Part shown: positions 23,908 to 36,515 of the stretch, piece after piece
Layout: the number at the start of each line of letters is the position of its first letter
Position numbering within the stretch: position 1 is the stretch's first letter
Assembly: GCA_015178975.1 (NCBI GenBank)
Contig: WHVD01000048.1
Span: forward strand, 1-64,000
DNA length: 64,000 nt
Reading direction: 5' to 3'
Origin: Hysterangium stoloniferum
Lineage: Eukaryota; Basidiomycota; Agaricomycetes; Hysterangiales; Hysterangiaceae
Position numbers and translations under genes: made by a program
Notes under the pieces: model-generated
What the model was told of the DNA's origin: nothing
The model's input: the letters and a program-made list of their open reading frames with translations, nothing else
The model's database searches: none

Positions 23908-26900
23908 TCACAATGCCAGTTGAATCTGAACCATATCACATTCATCACAAATGAATGGCTTATTACCAAGGTTACTAGCTCTTCCTTCACATTGGCAAGC
24001 AACATGAGACCAATTATGACATTCATCACAGTGAATGTAGTCATTGGTAAATCCTTGAGCTGCTTCCTCATTACCATCACCAGTATGTCCACAGTGACAT
24101 GAGATTGGAAATAATGAAGCATTAGAACTTATCCCAGGAATCTCAGGTATTGGAGATAAGGCAGGCATAGACATATATTTTGGGAGTCTTTTGGGCTTTG
24201 CTTTATGAATGACCACCTGGCCTTCACTATCAGACTCTACTCTTTGAAGGTATCTTTGAGAATACTTCTGTTGGGGATAGGCGGCTGTATCATCCTCATC
24301 AGATTGGATTGATATAGGAGATTGATTGCCATTTTATCTTTTGAGTGTACTAGGTGCATTTGGAGTGATTTGAATTTGCTTTGGAGTCACATGAGGAATG
24401 TCTTGTGGTGATATACAAATATAATCTTGAATATCATGCCTACTGGGGTTTGCAAGCCAAAAGTGTTTCTTTGATGGAAATAGAGAAAATATAGTAGCAT
24501 TTAGAGTGGCTTGAGGCAGTGTTGCTGAAGAATTGTAGTTTTAAAGGATATGGTGATCAGCCAAGACTTTTTTTTGTATTTTTTGAAACTCTTCCTGTGA
24601 TTTAATTCCGCCTTGCAACACATATATAACAGCACTGGCATATGAAGATATGCCTGAAACTGTCTGAATCTTCTCTTCAAGGTATTGTGATATGGTACCT
24701 TTTTGTATTTTTACTGAGGATCCTGAATGTTGTAAACCATGATGCTCATAGATAGCATTGCCATTATGGAACCTTGATGTAAAGTGTTGAACAGATGGTG
24801 AATAGATGGCTTTCCCTACAAGGTTGTAGTGGAGACCTTCAAGATGGTTTGAATTCTGAAATAATTTGAGCTTTTTAGGCAGACACCATGTCTCTGTCAA
24901 GCCCTCATAATCCAGGGACAAAACAAGCATGATAGGAATGTGTATCCAGATTTCCAACAAGCCTCTACATGATCTGAGCTTGGAAGAACTTGTGAGTATA
25001 ACCATGATTGCAAATTGCCATTTGCCATCTGGTAGTGTTTGAGTTGAAGATAGTGAATTGTTTGTGTCTTTGGCAGGCCGGTGAGTTGATAATGTGCCTC
25101 TTCTTGGGTTTTACAAGAGCAGAGTTGGATTATTTGGGCTTCAAGAAATGGAAGTGTTACATTATCACAAGAATGGCTATGAAACTCTTGAATAGCCCTC
25201 TCAAACCAACCCATGAGAACGTCAGGCTCATTAATTGCTTTAATAAACCTCTTTTGAAGTTGTTCACATAACTGATCATGTTTGGTAGAAATCAATAATA
25301 CTTTCTTGACCATTAAATACCTCACCAACAGTAATCAAACACTCTTCAAAAATATGGTATAAAATGAGAGTAATAACTGAGTATCCAGTTGTGAAAGATT
25401 TTGATGTAATGCTGGCCAATGGTGATCAACTTCCTGGTATATGAGTTCAAGAGAAGTATCAACAGGAGTTTTATTTCCATTGGTATCCTGGAATCAAAAC
25501 AGATTTCTTTTTCTTGCCTTTAGTACCAAGAATAAGTGCCTTAGCAGTATCTGGTGGACAACCATCATTTTGAAATCTTTTAGAAGTTGGATTTCAGTGG
25601 ACTTTAGTTCATTCTAACTGATGAGCATTCTTAGTCCAAGGTTTCATAGTCCCATATGCCACTGGTATTCCTGATTGTTTGGCAATGCCCTGCATCTCTA
25701 GAAGATTCACAAATGAAAATAATCCCTCTAGACCTTCCATAAGTCCTAAATTATGATCAAGCCCACTGTAAAGTCTAAAATGCATGGCTTCCTCAGCATT
25801 TGTAGTATCTGGTAGTTGCTCCCAGAGATCTTCTTTCATGGTTCTAAATGGCTTAAAAAGCATTCAAGGAGGTCTATCCTGCTGCCACCAATCCATCCAG
25901 TTTTTAACACCTGGAAAGTCATGTATAAGCACTGCAGCATGTGCTTTAAAGGCCTCTACATTGATCGTCTCTAACAAACCTAGAGCACATGATTCAAAAG
26001 TGTCCTGTAGCTGGGGTTGTACACACCACTAATCCTTTTGAGAAGAGTGATGCCAGTACAAAAATGCTGATAGCATCCTTTCAAAAGTGAGTTTTCTGCC
26101 TTAGTTAATTCCTCATTATTTTGTGTATTGCCTTCCATAGTTGACCAAAACTGAATAAAAGCCTCCACAAAGCCATTTGCCTGAGCTTGACTGAAATCAA
26201 CAACACATGCAAACATTTCATCAGTTAATTGGTGTCCCTGCTTCTGACATTGAGAGGCAATACTTTGAAACAGCATTAGAAAGTGTATTCGATAATGATT
26301 GGAAGTGGTGCCATTAGCTGCTGAGAAGAGAACTGGAACCCAACAATAAAGATGTTGAGAATATACATATGATACTATAAGCACCCAATCACTCATTCTC
26401 TAATAGCCATGTGCAGCATCAGAGACAAATCCATGGACAGCATCATACTAACAACATCTAGCATTATTTGTATCTCCATCCAAGAAGTTTGAAGTACAAG
26501 GATTGTAGTTGGTCCAACCTCACTATAACATAAGAAATCAGGATGATGAGATCCAAACTCAGCCAACTGTTCCAATCTGCAGTCCCTCCAATAATCTTAT
26601 TTCTCTTGTGAACAATTTTCTTCCCATACCAAATACGATCAACATTTAATAGAACTGGGGATATCACTGTGACAGATGTACCTGGACCAGAAAATCCAGG
26701 AATGCCAACAGCTAATTGTAGTGAGCCCATTTTTGGATGTTCCTGAAATATTTTGTGGAGCTGAGATTGTTTATTGGAAAGAAGATGGAGTTTATGAGTG
26801 GGTTGTTGGTGAATATGTGTCCCACCATTGTGATACATAATCCCATTTTCATAATGAATAAGTGTGGACAGTACATTGCATGTCACATGATGTAAATTCC

Positions 26901-27487
26901 ATCCACAGTCACAACTAGCTTCTGAATACCAGCATCTCTGGTCTGAGGCTGAATGACAATATCACAGTCAGGATTTTTGCAATGTATGATACCCAAACAT
27001 TTACACTTTGTATGCTTTCCACCATCTAAAGTTAAAGAATTTATATCATGGTGTTTATCCCCACATAGCACTATGGTTGCCCAGTGAACAGATAATTGTT
27101 GAGAACTTCATATTCAGAATGTGTAAACTGATATGACCATTCACCATTGGGCCATCCATTCCAGTCTTTAACTTTTCTATTTTCCATTGGTCCAATAGAT
27201 GATTGTAGATCCTTGAGATGGTTCCCAGATATGAAGTTAGGAGATGGTGATAATTTCTCTAATTTTGGGAAAGGAGCTGAGGGAGCAGTAATGGTAATGT
27301 TGGGCTTTGGTGGTAATTTTGATAAAGGAATTGAGGGAGTAGTAATGGTAATATTGGGGATTGGTGGCTTGGAAGCAATATCATCAGGAACAGTGTGAGA
27401 TTGGGCTTGGGAATTGAATATAGATAGGTTGATATAATTTGGATTTAAAAAATAACCAAAAGGATTTCCTGTCAATAATGAATTCAT
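23908..27487 (-). pseudogene. Decayed DNA transposon (right arm copy)
   Basis: Inverted copy of 2469-6050 with the same domain order and nearly all the same frame changes. The PHD-like segment lies near 23920-24110, the USP-like segment near 24700-25000, the DDE-like core near 25610-26440 and the proline-rich start at 27487. One extra single-base difference lies near 26030, where the reading frame differs from the left arm. Shared decay shows that the element was already broken when the arm was duplicated. Confidence 0.65.
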
Positions 27488-28860
27488 TCTTCTGTATTAA
27501 ATAATTGAGTATGGCTTGTACATACCGTCCAAGTTATAACCAGGTAACATCCTAGGTGGATAAGGTCCCTGATGGTACAGCCCAACAACTACTGTACATA
27601 CAGTATGTATATAATTCGTAAAATAAAGACATCACTAAGGGAAATGTGGCATACCTTTTCCAGGAATAGATATTTTTGGTTTATTGTCTTTGGTATTGAC
27701 AATATCAGGCCTAGAATGAAATCCAAATAGTTTGTGAAAATGATGGAACAGAAACTATATAAATAATACATGAGAATCAGTTCAAAAAAATGTTATGATG
27801 ATATACCATTAGAGAAATATGTAAGAGGAATAACTGAATACTGTAAATTTCAGGAAGTCCAGTAAGCAGTGTATTGTATATATATTTCCCTGACTGGTAT
27901 AATATAATCTGTTGCTGTGGGAGTGACCAAAACAGATAAACACTAAACCTACACCTTACAGTCTAGAGTGGAAGCCACTCACACTGTATAAGTGAAAGAG
28001 GTAACTTCTCACTGTCTTAATCTATCAGCCAGGTACTCCTAACCTATTCAAAGAGCAAGTTATAAAAATAAGAAAAAGAGACAACTATCTAAGAGGGAGG
28101 ATAGTACCTTTCCAAAGTAAGAGATTCTTAAACTCTTACAGAAGTGTAGAATAACTGGAAAGAAACAATGCTCAATGACAGTGGATAGTAGAAAAGCTGA
28201 TCAGAGTGCCACCAAATGATATAGTGTGCTTTGGGTCAGGACTCTGTCAAGGCATTGAATCTCACTGTGTAGGTGCCGCGCACTGCTGTGAGGGGTGCCG
28301 CAAAAAGTGGACAATTGCCGCGAATATACATTTTGGCTTCAAACTAAAACATAGCTATATTTTGAATGTTAATACTCAAAATACCATTTTAAATGATATA
28401 TACTCTTAAAAAAGTGGCTAATTCACAATTTTAAACATTAAAACCCAGTCTTAAGGTAAATTAGCAGAGTGTAATCCTGACAGGCTTACCACAGACACGG
28501 CCAACCACAACCGCATTCCGACTATTCCCCTGACCGAGCCCAACTTGAGATGAGATTCAATCACGATCGCTTTCTCCGTACACCCCTCCCGGCGGATCTA
28601 GATCAAGGGTTCCGATTCCTATATAGCAGTTAAAAAACACATGTATGAAAAGTAGAACGACAAAACACGATAATTCTGTCCTGTCCGTTACTGACTGAGT
28701 GAGGCTGATACCACAGCCTTACACAGAGCCCCAGTAGACATATGATATATTATGAAGAATATATACAAAACTATATTTATTTTATGCTAGTTAAATGCGT
28801 ATTTGAGGGCATTTTGAGGTGTCGCGACACTTGCGCGGCAGCGCCACACCCTGCGCGGCA

Positions 28861-29005
28861 CTTTCCCTTGGCCCTCGTGGAAGGGATCTGCCACGTGCGT
28901 CAACTATCTGTAGAGGAGTTCACGGCGATCAGAGGTTGCATTGAATTCTGGTTGGAAGTGTGCGTCGCGACATCACATCATTTCATCCTGCCACTAAAAG
29001 CATAA
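28861..29005 (+). pseudogene. Fragment of a paralogue of the 775-aa gene (right arm)
   Basis: Reads GICHVRQLSVEEFTAIRGC in one frame, against SVCHVRQLSVIELNAIRAYF in the last exon of the loop gene. It is the cleaner of the two arm copies. The alignable stretch is short and no splice partners were found, so I treat it as a gene relic. Confidence 0.65.
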
Positions 29006-29692
29006 CAGACAATATCACACACAAGAACCTTACTATTATACATATCATACACAGCTTCTCCGATGTTGTATTCATCAAGATCCATGGTTTCGAGATATTG
29101 CTGGAGCTGTATTGAAAAATTTCTTCGACAACATCACCATCAGTATAGCGTCATTGACGCTTCGTCTTGATTTCGACACGTTGGACTCACTGTGTTGCAG
29201 TATTTGCTTCTAACGAACCTTCTTCGACGATTTCATGCTTCTCGTCGATCACATCAATCACCTGAATGTGGTTGCTTCGTTCATTGGGCCCATCGTACGG
29301 TACGTTCACTTTATTTTATCTTCCAGCACCGTCTTACATCCGTCCATGGAACTTTCCTACCAGTCTGACTCTGACGCACACGAATCCAAGTTGGAATCTC
29401 CTGAGTCTGGTGTGCACATAATCGCGCTGACTCTAACACTGATAATTGAATCTTCCGACCCCGAATCCGCGTGTACCACAGTGCGCAGCCTCGATACCAT
29501 CGCCATTCTCGTTTCTCTCCTTCCGCATTGTGACGCCATGCGCAGCTCGGCCAAGGACCAAGTCACCAGTGACCTGCTTGGGCATTTATGTCGCAACGCA
29601 CGTGACATCCTGTGCGAGGTGGCCACACCTTGCACTTGTGTGTCGTGTGTCAGTAGGGTCTAATTAGAACCCCACATCAATGTTGGAGGAAC

Positions 29693-29941
29693 ATGGTTAC
29701 CCTGACAAAGGTCTTCGACCATCAATTGGACACAATTCTTATTCGTTTCTCTTGGACAATCCGGAGACATATCAACCAAACCCTTTATTCAACTCACTTT
29801 GCAGCTGGGGTTGCAGATGTTATAAAGCTGTGTGATTTGAGCCGACGTAAGAACGCATATAGTCACTTTGGATTATCCCTGCAAGCTCTGCAGTTGTCCT
29901 CAAACATGTTAAATATATTTGGGGCCACTAGCCTTGGCTAA
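29693..29941 (+). other. 82-codon ORF at the outer end of the arm, unassigned
   Basis: An open stretch begins MVTLTKVFDHQLDTILIRFS and ends just before the outer limit of the arm; the left arm has it on the minus strand at 8-256. It may be a further exon of the paralogue relic, being in the same orientation and about 700 bp downstream of it, but no similarity to the loop gene is visible. Coding status is uncertain. Confidence 0.3.
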
Positions 29942-29948
29942 CATCCGA

Positions 29949-30830
29949 ATCATGAACGACATTCGGTTAAAATAAGATATCATTGAAAGTCTGAAAACGG
30001 CCTCCCCCATCGCCGTTTCGATACATGTCTTGTTCAGGCTTCAGGACAGTGTTCAATCGACATTATTGATGATCTGATAGGGAAATAGTTTGCAATAAAC
30101 CGAGGCCTTTCACACCGTGCGAGGCACTGTGTTGGACGAATTCCTTGAACTACTTTTTCCCATTGAAACCTTGCCATTGAAGCTGCCGTAGGTCGAGAAA
30201 ATATAATAGCGCATATAGTCGCTGTTCGCCACCGCCGCGCGCTCTGCAGCTTGTATCCATTGATGCCATACATGAGTTGAATACCCTTGCAGGCACCACC
30301 AGTGGCTAGACCCGATATCCTATTTATGAACGACAAGCATTTCAAAGAGTAGGTTGATTTGAGAATTGTATCAAGCTGCATAATTTGACGCAATGTAGAA
30401 GCGAAGATACCCCCTTGTAATCCTCACTGCGAGGTTCTCTGGACTGGTGTTGAATGTATTGCGAGCACTACCCATGGCTGAAATCAAATCGGACGTACTA
30501 GCGATAACAGTTTCAACCGAATACCACTAGGCCATCTCAAAGCAGGCCCTGTCACCGTTATCCTCGTATCATTTGTTTGGGAGAACAGGAACCCAGGCGA
30601 AGCCATTGGACAACACCATGATCAAAACACCTACACTTCTTCACATATCGTGAACCTTCACCTTGGATAAGGGAAAAGTAACTCACGGTCATGGGAAGCA
30701 GAATCACTTACCAACTAAGGGGTGAAGAATACCCACGACGACCAGCCGTGTGGCTCCACGAGAAATCTCGCTTGTGTTGTGTTTCAATATTTCAGTCGCT
30801 AGAATTACATTTCACATCACGAGAATGTGT
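29949..30830. other. Unique DNA right of the palindrome
   Basis: About 880 bp with a 119-codon ORF on the minus strand (30034-30393) and an 82-codon ORF on the plus strand (30691-30939), neither recognised. It could be host gene remnant; nothing firmer can be said. Confidence 0.4.
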
Positions 30831-32315
30831 CTTACTCGCTATCCCGACATTTCCCCTACTGCTCCCAATTATGTTGACTGGATTTCATTCCACCAATTGT
30901 CATGTTCGACTTATTGTATTTCGAGTACTAGCGAAATAGCCACTTGTTCAATCCAATATTAAAGAGGGCATCGGCCAGATCTGTGGGCCTCTTTAACGTT
31001 GGAGGATACTGTGAGAGTATCTTGGGGGCTGGAATATTGAAGGAGGGTGAATGGGCCCATTTAAAATGAAGGGAATGACACGGTATATCAGCTGCAAGCA
31101 CAATCCCAACATTATATCTGGAAATTGACTCTCCGTCTACCTACGGCATGAAAATGTAGCATATCTCCTATTGAGAATTTACAGAGAAGGTGGATTAGTA
31201 TAGCCTTAAGAACTCTAAAGCTGCTATATTATGTGGTGACAATTCACTAAACTGCTCCTAGCTGTCATGTGTGCACTTCGAAGGAGACAATCTGACGAAG
31301 TGTAAAGAATAGTTTAGGCAATAATCAGGCAACTTGAGGTATCCTAGAGCCTGTATAACTCAAAGCAAAGATATATTTTGTTGTCCCTATTGCGAGATGA
31401 GTACATAGTTAATTTCTTAGGTTGATGGCTGATCGTAACGCTGCACACTTTTAACAGTATCACCGGAGTCCTTAAATATTGCGAGGCCTCCCCTCCAGAT
31501 TAACAACGGTTTCCTGGAGCCATATGTCACATATGTGGGGTGTGTGTTTTTTTTTGGCTTATGCTTCTTCCTCATCTAGTCTGATCTCCGGGAGCTAGCT
31601 GTGACTAATATATCACTTCCAGCGTGTCAAACCACAATCTGTCCGCATCCTCGTTTACACACGTGGCTATGGAAATGTTGACAAGCAACGTATCCCCTTC
31701 GACAACGCCGTTCTCTAGGCCGCTGTCGGCAAATGCGATATCCTCTCCATTGAGGATCTCTACTCATACATGAGATCGTCGCAGTTGGCCCCGGTCTCGA
31801 ACAGCTATTTTCTTTGTCACGTCTCGTTCTGTTCAGTATTTAACAACATACCTTACCTTCCACTGGCCTCAAATTTCCTCTGGCCTTTGGAACCATCCCG
31901 CTGATGGTGGCCATGTAGGCGAACCACCCAACGCCAACACGCCGATCAGGCAGATAAACTATTAAATAGGCCATGATCAACTACTAAAAATTTTCAATGC
32001 CCGATGACCTCCATCTACCTTTGGGGGTTATATGAATGCGTTTGATCAGTTTGCGAGTGCGAGGTAAGATAAGGTTTTGGGAACAGTTTTAACCGTGGAT
32101 CAGGGATTTAAACAAAGGCTGTAACGATGATTTCTAGACTTGAGACTTGCACATCAGAAATTTGGAGATTCATAGCCAGTGTAGATAGTTCAGCTATGTA
32201 GATTACCCAGAATCCTCTGTAAAACAAGGAATTATATGCCACTGACATGCGCTATGTAGGACTAAAATAAACTTGAAGAGAAACAACTTGGATCCGAGCT
32301 GCCTTTGAGTTACTT
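30831..32315 (+). repeat. Tandem duplication, unit 1 (about 1.49 kb)
   Basis: Begins cttactcgctatcccgacat, and the same start recurs at 32316. The copies keep clear identity throughout with scattered substitutions and small indels. Inside, at about 31625-31830, the plus strand has a coding-looking stretch containing VRILVYTRGYGNVDKQRIPF and, after an in-frame stop, CDILSIEDLYSYMRSS. I do not recognise the family. The unit may include part of a host gene that was duplicated. Confidence 0.9.
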
Positions 32316-33785
32316 CTTACTCGCTATCCCGACATTTCCCCTACTGCTCCCAATTATGTTGACTGGATTTCATTCCACCAATCATCATGTTCGACTTATT
32401 GTATTTCGAGTACTAGCGAAATAGCCACTTGTTCAATCCAATATTAAAGAGGGCATCGGCCAGATCTGTGGGCCTCTTTAACGTTGGAGGATACTGTGAG
32501 AATATCTTGGAGGCTGGAATATTGAAGGAGGGTGAATGGGCCCATTTAAAATGAAGGGAATGGCACGGTATATCAGCTGCAAGCACAGTCCCAATATTAT
32601 ATCTGGAAATTGACTCTCCGTCTACCTACGCCATGAAAATGCAGCATACCTCCTACTGAGAATTTACAGAGAAGGTGGATTAGTATAGCCGTAAGAACTC
32701 TAAAGCTGCTATATTATTCACTAAACTGCTCCTAGCTGTCATGTGTGAACTTCAAAGGAGACGAAGTGTAAAGAATAGTTTAGGCAATAATCAGGCAACT
32801 TGAGGTATCCTAGAGCTTGTATAACTCAAAGCAAAGATATATTTCGTTGTCCGTATTGCGAGATGAGTACATAGTTAATTTCTTAGGTTGATGGCTGATC
32901 GTAACGCTGCACACTTTTAACAGTATCACCGGAGTCCTTAAAAATTGCGAGGCCTCCCTTCCAGATTAACAACGGTTTCCTGGAGCCATATGTCACATAT
33001 GTGGGGTGTTTTTTTTTTTGGCTTATGCTTCTTCCTCATCTAATCTGATTTCCGGGAGCTAGCTGTGACTAATATATTACTTCCAGCGTGTCAAACCACA
33101 ATCTGTCCGCATCCTCGTTTACACACGTGGCTATGGAAATGTTGACAGGCAACGTATCCCCTTCGACAACGCCGTTCTCTAGGCCGCTGTCGGCAAATGC
33201 GATATCCTCTCCATTGAGGATCTCTACTCATACATGAGATCGTCGCAGTTGGCCCCGGTCTCGAACAGCTATTTTCTTTGTCACGTCTCGTTCTGTTCAG
33301 TGTTTAACAACATACTTTACCTCCCACTGGCCTCAAATTTCCTCTGGCCTCTGGAACCATCCCGCTGATGGTGGTCATGTAGGCGAACCACCCAACGCCA
33401 ACACGCCGATCAGGCAGATAAACTACTAAATAGGCCATGATCAACTACTACAAATTTTCAATGCCCGATGACCTCCATCTACCTTTGGTTATATGAATGC
33501 GTTTGATCAGTTTGCGAGTGCGAGGTAATATAAGTTTTTGGGTACAGTTTTAACCGTGGATAAGGGGTTTAAACAAAGGCTGTAACGACGATTTGTAGAC
33601 TTGAGACTTGCACTTCAGAAATTTGGAGATTCATAGCCAGTGTAGATAGTTCAGCTATGTAGATTACCCAGAATCCTCTGTAAAACAAGTAATTATGGGT
33701 AGTCTATGCCACTGACATGCACTATGTAGGACTAAAATAAACTTGAAGAGAAACAACTTGGATCCGAGCTGCCTTTGAGTTACTT
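32316..33785 (+). repeat. Tandem duplication, unit 2 (about 1.47 kb)
   Basis: Direct copy of 30831-32315, joined head to tail. It ends gagttactt like unit 1 and carries the same coding-looking stretch at about 33085-33290 with the same stop. That shared stop means the fragment was already non-functional, or spliced differently, before duplication. Confidence 0.9.
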
Positions 33786-34098
33786 ACGTTGGAAATCTGT
33801 TACACCATTTTGGTTTTCAGGACGAACAGCGAACGATTGAGATCAACCCTGGGGACCCCTTCCATTTGGCAGACGATGGATAAAAATTCACAAGTATCAT
33901 ATATACCTGAAGTATAACGTGCGTACTAAGTCACGGCCAGCGTACCAATGGAGAGGGGGTTGTAGACAAGGGTGAGGTACTGAGCCTATGAAAGAGAAAA
34001 TGGCATAGGAACATGACGACATAAAGGAAAGCGACCATGGTGAATCAAAATGACAAAATGAGCTGCATGTAAATATGACAGTTCTAATCGGTGACAGC

Positions 34099-35452
34099 CT
34101 ACGCATAAGAGCATCCACTGGAATATCCTTGAAGACTCTTGTTCTTATTCCTTTCCTCTTCGTAAGCCCTTTTAAATGTGATATATTCCTCCTCAATCCT
34201 CTTCTTCTCCTTCCTTTCATTCTCGGCTATCTTCTCGGATAAGTCATCAATTATCCAACAGTGTATCACAATACGTACCTCTTCGAGTCTCTTCTTATCC
34301 TTCCGTTCATTCTCGGCCATCTGCTCGGATAAGTCATCGATTATCCAACAATGCATCATAATACGTACCTCCTCGAGCCTCTTGTTCTCCTTCTTGAGCC
34401 TCTCGTTCTCCTTCCTTCTCTCTTCGGAATTCTTTATTGCTTCCTGAATACATGATGGGATGAGTACTTGATTATTCTAGACTGTTCCCAATACTCACCA
34501 CCTCTAAAGATTTACGCTCCCTATATTGCCGAATTCTTGCGTTTTCCACTACCCACGCTTTTTCAAATGGTTGTAACATGTCCTCAGGCTTGCGGCCTTG
34601 TGTACCCATGGGGATCGTTTGGCGATAAGGCAAAATAGGAAGTTGACAAGTACCCAACTTCCTCTTCGAAGGTTTAGCAACAGTTCTGACATGTGTGTGC
34701 GATTGAACAGTACGGTAAACACATGCAGCAAACCAATAGCATTGGTTTGGTATAATGGTGTAGTCGACGGCTTGGAGACGGACGACTTTGACCAAAGTAA
34801 CGAGCTTTGATAGAGTGAATGGCTCTCTGATGCCCCTCAGATCCAATGATTCGAGTGTCTCAAACTCCCGCCATGGCTCGAGGAAGGCAGTGGTACCGTC
34901 AGGAGAAAATTGGAGCTCGTCTGAGGCGTCCTGGGAAGACGATGAGATGGAAACATCGACGGATATATCGGTCAAAGAACGAGGCGGGGACTTTCTGCTT
35001 GTTTTCGGGGATCCTATGTCAAGGTTGGAAGCACTTTCCGGAGACAAGTCACTAAGAGGGAGATTGGAGGTAGGAGGAACAGTGGTGGGAAGGTTAGACC
35101 CAGGATGTTCTTCGTTCTTCTCCTTCCTAAGTCGTTCCACCACGACATAAGATCTTCTAGGAGTTCGCTGGGGTCCTTCGGTTTGTTCAACGAGATGACA
35201 TAAAAGAAATTCGTGTTCCGGATAGCGCAACATCTTGTTAAACTCGACGCGCTCTACTGTAATTTTGTCAGGGTTCTTGTCCATCGTCACGCAGCTGGAG
35301 GCATCTATGATTGGAATCTTAGTCGGCTTCCGAGTATCAGCGAAGGTGCCATTCTCCCTGTGAAACAGGAATTTGCTATTTTCTTTGCTCATGATGTAGT
35401 GGCGTAGATAAACGGCGAATTGGTAGCTGAAACGAAGGAGATACGCTAACAT
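34099..35452 (-). CDS. Spliced host gene, about 400 aa, QCYWFA-motif family with C-terminal coiled coil
   Basis: My model has four exons: 34499-35452, 34369-34443, 34279-34320 and 34099-34230, with GT-AG introns of 55, 48 and 48 nt, all phase 0. Residues 60-100 hold VERVEFNKMLRYPEHEFLLC. Residues 120-185 are a Ser/Pro-rich linker. Residues 208-250 hold EPFTLSKLVTLVKVV followed by QCYWFA at 237-242. From about residue 300 the chain is charged and heptad-like, rich in Glu, Lys and Arg, as a coiled coil. The arrangement of an LTL-type helix plus QCYWFA matches, from memory, an expanded Agaricomycete family of unknown role. The 48-nt introns are multiples of three and lack stops, so retention would add 16 residues each. 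The start may instead be the Met at residue 21. Confidence 0.75.
34189..34368 (-). repeat. 90-bp tandem duplication of an intron plus mini-exon
   Basis: Two head-to-tail 90-bp units, each with a 48-nt intron starting gtacgtatt and a 42-nt exon. The exons encode MAENERKDKKRLEE and IAENERKEKKRIEE. The unit boundary preserves both splice sites and frame, so the duplication lengthens the coiled coil by exactly two heptads. Confidence 0.85.
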
Positions 35453-36515
35453 GATCGTAGTGCCTGTTTAGTGTTAAATAGTAGATATATATATTCAAAC
35501 ACGAGGTTGGATTTTACTATGGACAAAGTCCAAGTTTTCGCAATGCGAGGAGGGAAACGCAACGTCGAGCCTCGAGGCGATGACACACTGGTACACAGGA
35601 TAGCGCTTGCGTTTTGAGAAGCAAGTAGTAAAGACGCCCGGCTACTTGACACGAGGATTGGCAACCTTGGCGATATGGACCAACTGTGGCCAATAGATAA
35701 GCTATCAAAATGAGTGTTAATCTAACGATGCGTTTGAAAATAATACAGCCAGCGAATCGAGGCAGGGCCGTGTTTCCGTGTATCGGGGCAAACGCGGGTG
35801 ATAGACACATGTCCTGTTTTCTTTTGTTCCACTCTTACACTGTTCCACCTCAGATATATAAACCATAGATAGCATGCTATTATACACCCATTATAAGAGA
35901 CTAAGTTTATTCTATAGTCACCGTTCTACAAGTGTGTCGGGAATAGTGAGAAGCTCAATCCTCTTTTCGAACGAAAGATTGCGAATGAGTAATCGATGCT
36001 TCGGCGATTAGACATGATCCTTGCCAGTCCAAGGCAGTTCAGTCTTCGTTCACGGAGCCCCTTTAATTGCCTGGGTAGCTGCGCCACTGAACATCCTTTT
36101 TAAAATAGTTTCAAATAATAACACGTACTCTTCAGCCTTGTCCTGATCCACGCAGCGTTTGTAGGAGGACTTGAAAGGCCACAATCGGTGTTGGAGAACA
36201 GCCGATATCTATTTCTACCATCATGCCTGATTATGATTAACCAGCAAGAGTTTTTAACCCAGTGATATGTGGGGCGAATGAGAGCTTTCTGTGTGATTGC
36301 AATGTGGGAATAATTTGATCCAAACGGTTGAGTGTGCATGTGGTTTCACATTCAGCTCACCGTATATATGGGGGTTGTCAATGCAGATGACTCCTTTTGT
36401 GTTTGGCAGCGTGTTCAATAATGATGCTTCCCCAATGTTTCATTTTAACTTATTTATTGGCAATTATCTAACTGTAATCTACGAAGAACTGTGTCGCTCC
36501 TGGTACTGTAGCAAA
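35453..36515. other. Host flank without supported gene
   Basis: About 1.06 kb upstream of the QCYWFA gene. It has ORFs of 72 to 97 codons on the minus strand (35446-35810 and 36100-36339) without recognisable motifs. An AT run gaatatatatatc near 35485 could be the promoter of the gene. The Ty3 debris starts at about 36516. Confidence 0.45.

Larger units (their letters stand above)
23788..29948. repeat. Right arm of the giant inverted repeat
   Basis: Mirror image of 1-6170. Outside this arm, from 29949, the sequence is unique within the window, so whether the outer edge of the palindrome is here or further out depends on sequence left of the window. Differences from the left arm are few, and most that I saw are single-base insertions or deletions. 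Confidence 0.97.

Noticed and set aside
1-29948. The palindrome as a simple missed-adapter read artefact
   Set aside because: Such artefacts turn back with little or no spacer; here 17.6 kb of unique sequence separates the arms. A larger-scale assembly error is still possible and is raised in the findings.
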